From: JACVRX01 sp035697245
Lineage (GTDB): Bacteria > Actinomycetota > Actinomycetes > Jiangellales > Jiangellaceae
DNA: 62,229 nt
Direction: 5' to 3'
Assembly: GCA_035697245.1 (NCBI GenBank)
Contig: DASSDH010000098.1
Location: 1 to 62,229 of the forward strand
In this document: positions 61,564-62,229 of the stretch, piece after piece
Position numbering within the stretch: the stretch's first letter is position 1
Layout of the letters: each line of letters starts with the position of its first letter
Program-made: the position numbers and the translations under genes
The notes under the pieces: generated by a model
Database searches by the model: none
What the model was told of the DNA's origin: nothing
The model's input: the letters and a program-made list of their open reading frames with translations, nothing else

Positions 61564-61761
61564 ATGGAGGTCGAGCACCGCGCCCCACACTTCCAACCGC
61601 ACGAACCCGGCCGCCATGGCTGGGCGGAACTGCTCACCCTGGTCGGTGCTGTTCGCCGGCTGGCATTCGACCGCACCCTCCCACCGTCAGAAGCACTAGG
61701 CAGGATCCGGGGGACACGTTCCACGACTACGACCAGCAAGGGGGCATCAGTGATGCTGTGA
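61564..61761 (+). CDS. Possible small hypothetical protein or gene fragment
   Basis: A 65-codon frame from ATG 61564. The first 50 residues (MEVEHRAPHFQPHEPGRHGW, then AELLTLVGAVRRLAFDRTLP) look like a helical protein, but the end is low-complexity (TRSTTTTSKG). There is no convincing ribosome binding site. I do not recognise it. It may be the trace of a longer gene lost next to copy B of the repeat. The rest of 61224-61898 shows no gene. Confidence 0.25.
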   Translation: MEVEHRAPHFQPHEPGRHGWAELLTLVGAVRRLAFDRTLPPSEALGRIRGTRSTTTTSKGASVML

Positions 61762-61898
61762 GGTCATCTATTGCCGGGCATGCGTCGTGGTGATGTCGGC
61801 GCAGGGGATGGCGCGCGCCCACCGATATCGGAAGACTCGGCACGCCGCGGCTATGCCGGGGAAAGCCGACACCCGACTTACGCCGCTGGTGTGGCTGG

Positions 61899-62229
61899 TC
61901 AGGTGAGGGCGAAGTAGCGCAGCCACAGGTACGGGGTTGCGATGGCGATGGTAATGGCGGTGACGATCAGTCCGTAGCGGGTGAATTCCCAGAAACTGAT
62001 CCGACGACCGGCGCGTTCGGCGAGGCCGAGAACGACGACGTTCGCGGAGGCCCCGATGGCGGTGGCGTTGCCGCCCAGGTCCGCTCCGAGTGCCAGCGCC
62101 CACCACAGCACCTGGGATTGGCCGGTGGAGCCGTCGGCGTGCACCAGTTCGGCCACGATCGGGCTCATGGTGGCCACGTACGGGATGTTGTCGACGATCG
62201 CGGACAGCGCGGCGGATGCCCACAGCAGC
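61899..62229 (-). CDS. ArsB/NhaD-type permease (SLC13-like), C-terminal end (partial)
   Basis: 110 codons are present; the 5' part lies beyond the window. The sequence has SAIVDNIPYVATMSPIVAEL, WWALALGADLGGNATAIGAS and ANVVVLGLAERAG, the second half-repeat signature of the ion transporter superfamily (ArsB, NhaD, CitM). It ends with a last helix YGLIVTAITIAIATPYLWL. It would carry an anion such as arsenite or act as an antiporter; the part seen does not decide. Confidence 0.85.
   Translation of the reverse strand, partial: LLWASAALSAIVDNIPYVATMSPIVAELVHADGSTGQSQVLWWALALGADLGGNATAIGASANVVVLGLAERAGRRISFWEFTRYGLIVTAITIAIATPYLWLRYFALT

Overview
The window is high-GC bacterial DNA from the Actinomycetota. 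The evidence is a WhiB regulator, a PASTA-containing PonA2-type penicillin-binding protein, a MarP-type periplasmic protease, a DinP-type polymerase IV, paired ArsA-like ATPases, many GTG starts and frequent 4-bp ATGA/GTGA stop-start overlaps. It looks chromosomal. The block ponA2 - whiB4 - two ArsA-like ATPases ... DUF4177 - RidA - MBL - crp - nth - Nudix - marP - ephE - holin-like follows the Rv3682 to Rv3669 order I remember from Mycobacterium tuberculosis, so a relative of Mycobacteriales or Frankia-like lineages is plausible. I cannot name the genus.

Layout. 1-2430: the 3' end of tadA, tRNA-Ser(CGA), a lipoprotein hydrolase and an MFS exporter. 2360-5600: an ABC-2 transporter with two exported CARDB/NEW3-like proteins, bordered by gene debris (an antisense RND 3' remnant and an orphan coding fragment). 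5600-15510: two large RND permeases and a lipoprotein in one operon, divergent from a sensor kinase/response regulator pair; one permease carries an adaptor-like C-terminal extension. 15560-22410: MurJ-like flippase, CofE-like ligase, cation/proton antiporter, LytR_C protein, a small conserved protein and a HerA-like ATPase. 22500-26360: tRNA-Ser(GGA), SRP RNA, dnaX, ybaB, recR and a DUF5063 protein. 26400-30920: an ABC-2 exporter divergent from the aspartate pathway genes lysC and asd. 30960-37760: YqeY, metallophosphoesterase, GNAT, tRNA-Pro(CGG), a flavin-type oxidase, dinP, a MarR regulator with clear palindromic operators next to a small Cys/His protein, and amylosucrase. 37960-47090: ponA2, whiB4, ArsA-like pair, branched-chain 2-oxoacid dehydrogenase bkdABC with a divergent Lrp regulator. 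47100-56380: hydrolase, DUF4177/RidA/Nudix/MBL, crp, nth, Nudix, marP, ephE, holin-like, nhaA. 56410-61900: a mosaic accessory segment bounded by two copies of a 65-bp repeat, with a glycosyltransferase-acyltransferase fusion, a methyltransferase, a sortase remnant, a TetR regulator and a membrane-anchored molybdopterin oxidoreductase. 61899-end: the C-terminus of an ArsB/NhaD-type permease.

The most unusual signals are: (i) the duplicated 34 + 20 + 11 bp repeat around the 5-kb accessory segment; (ii) the RND permease with a degenerate proton-relay motif and a fused lipoprotein/adaptor-like tail; (iii) the ABC/CARDB operon bordered by RND debris; (iv) the MarR/small-protein control region; (v) the oxidoreductase that seems to combine a four-helix bundle with an internal Tat-like motif; and (vi) an open in-frame continuation after the ponA2 stop codon. 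Nothing was searched computationally. Family calls rest on recognised motifs and remembered homologues.
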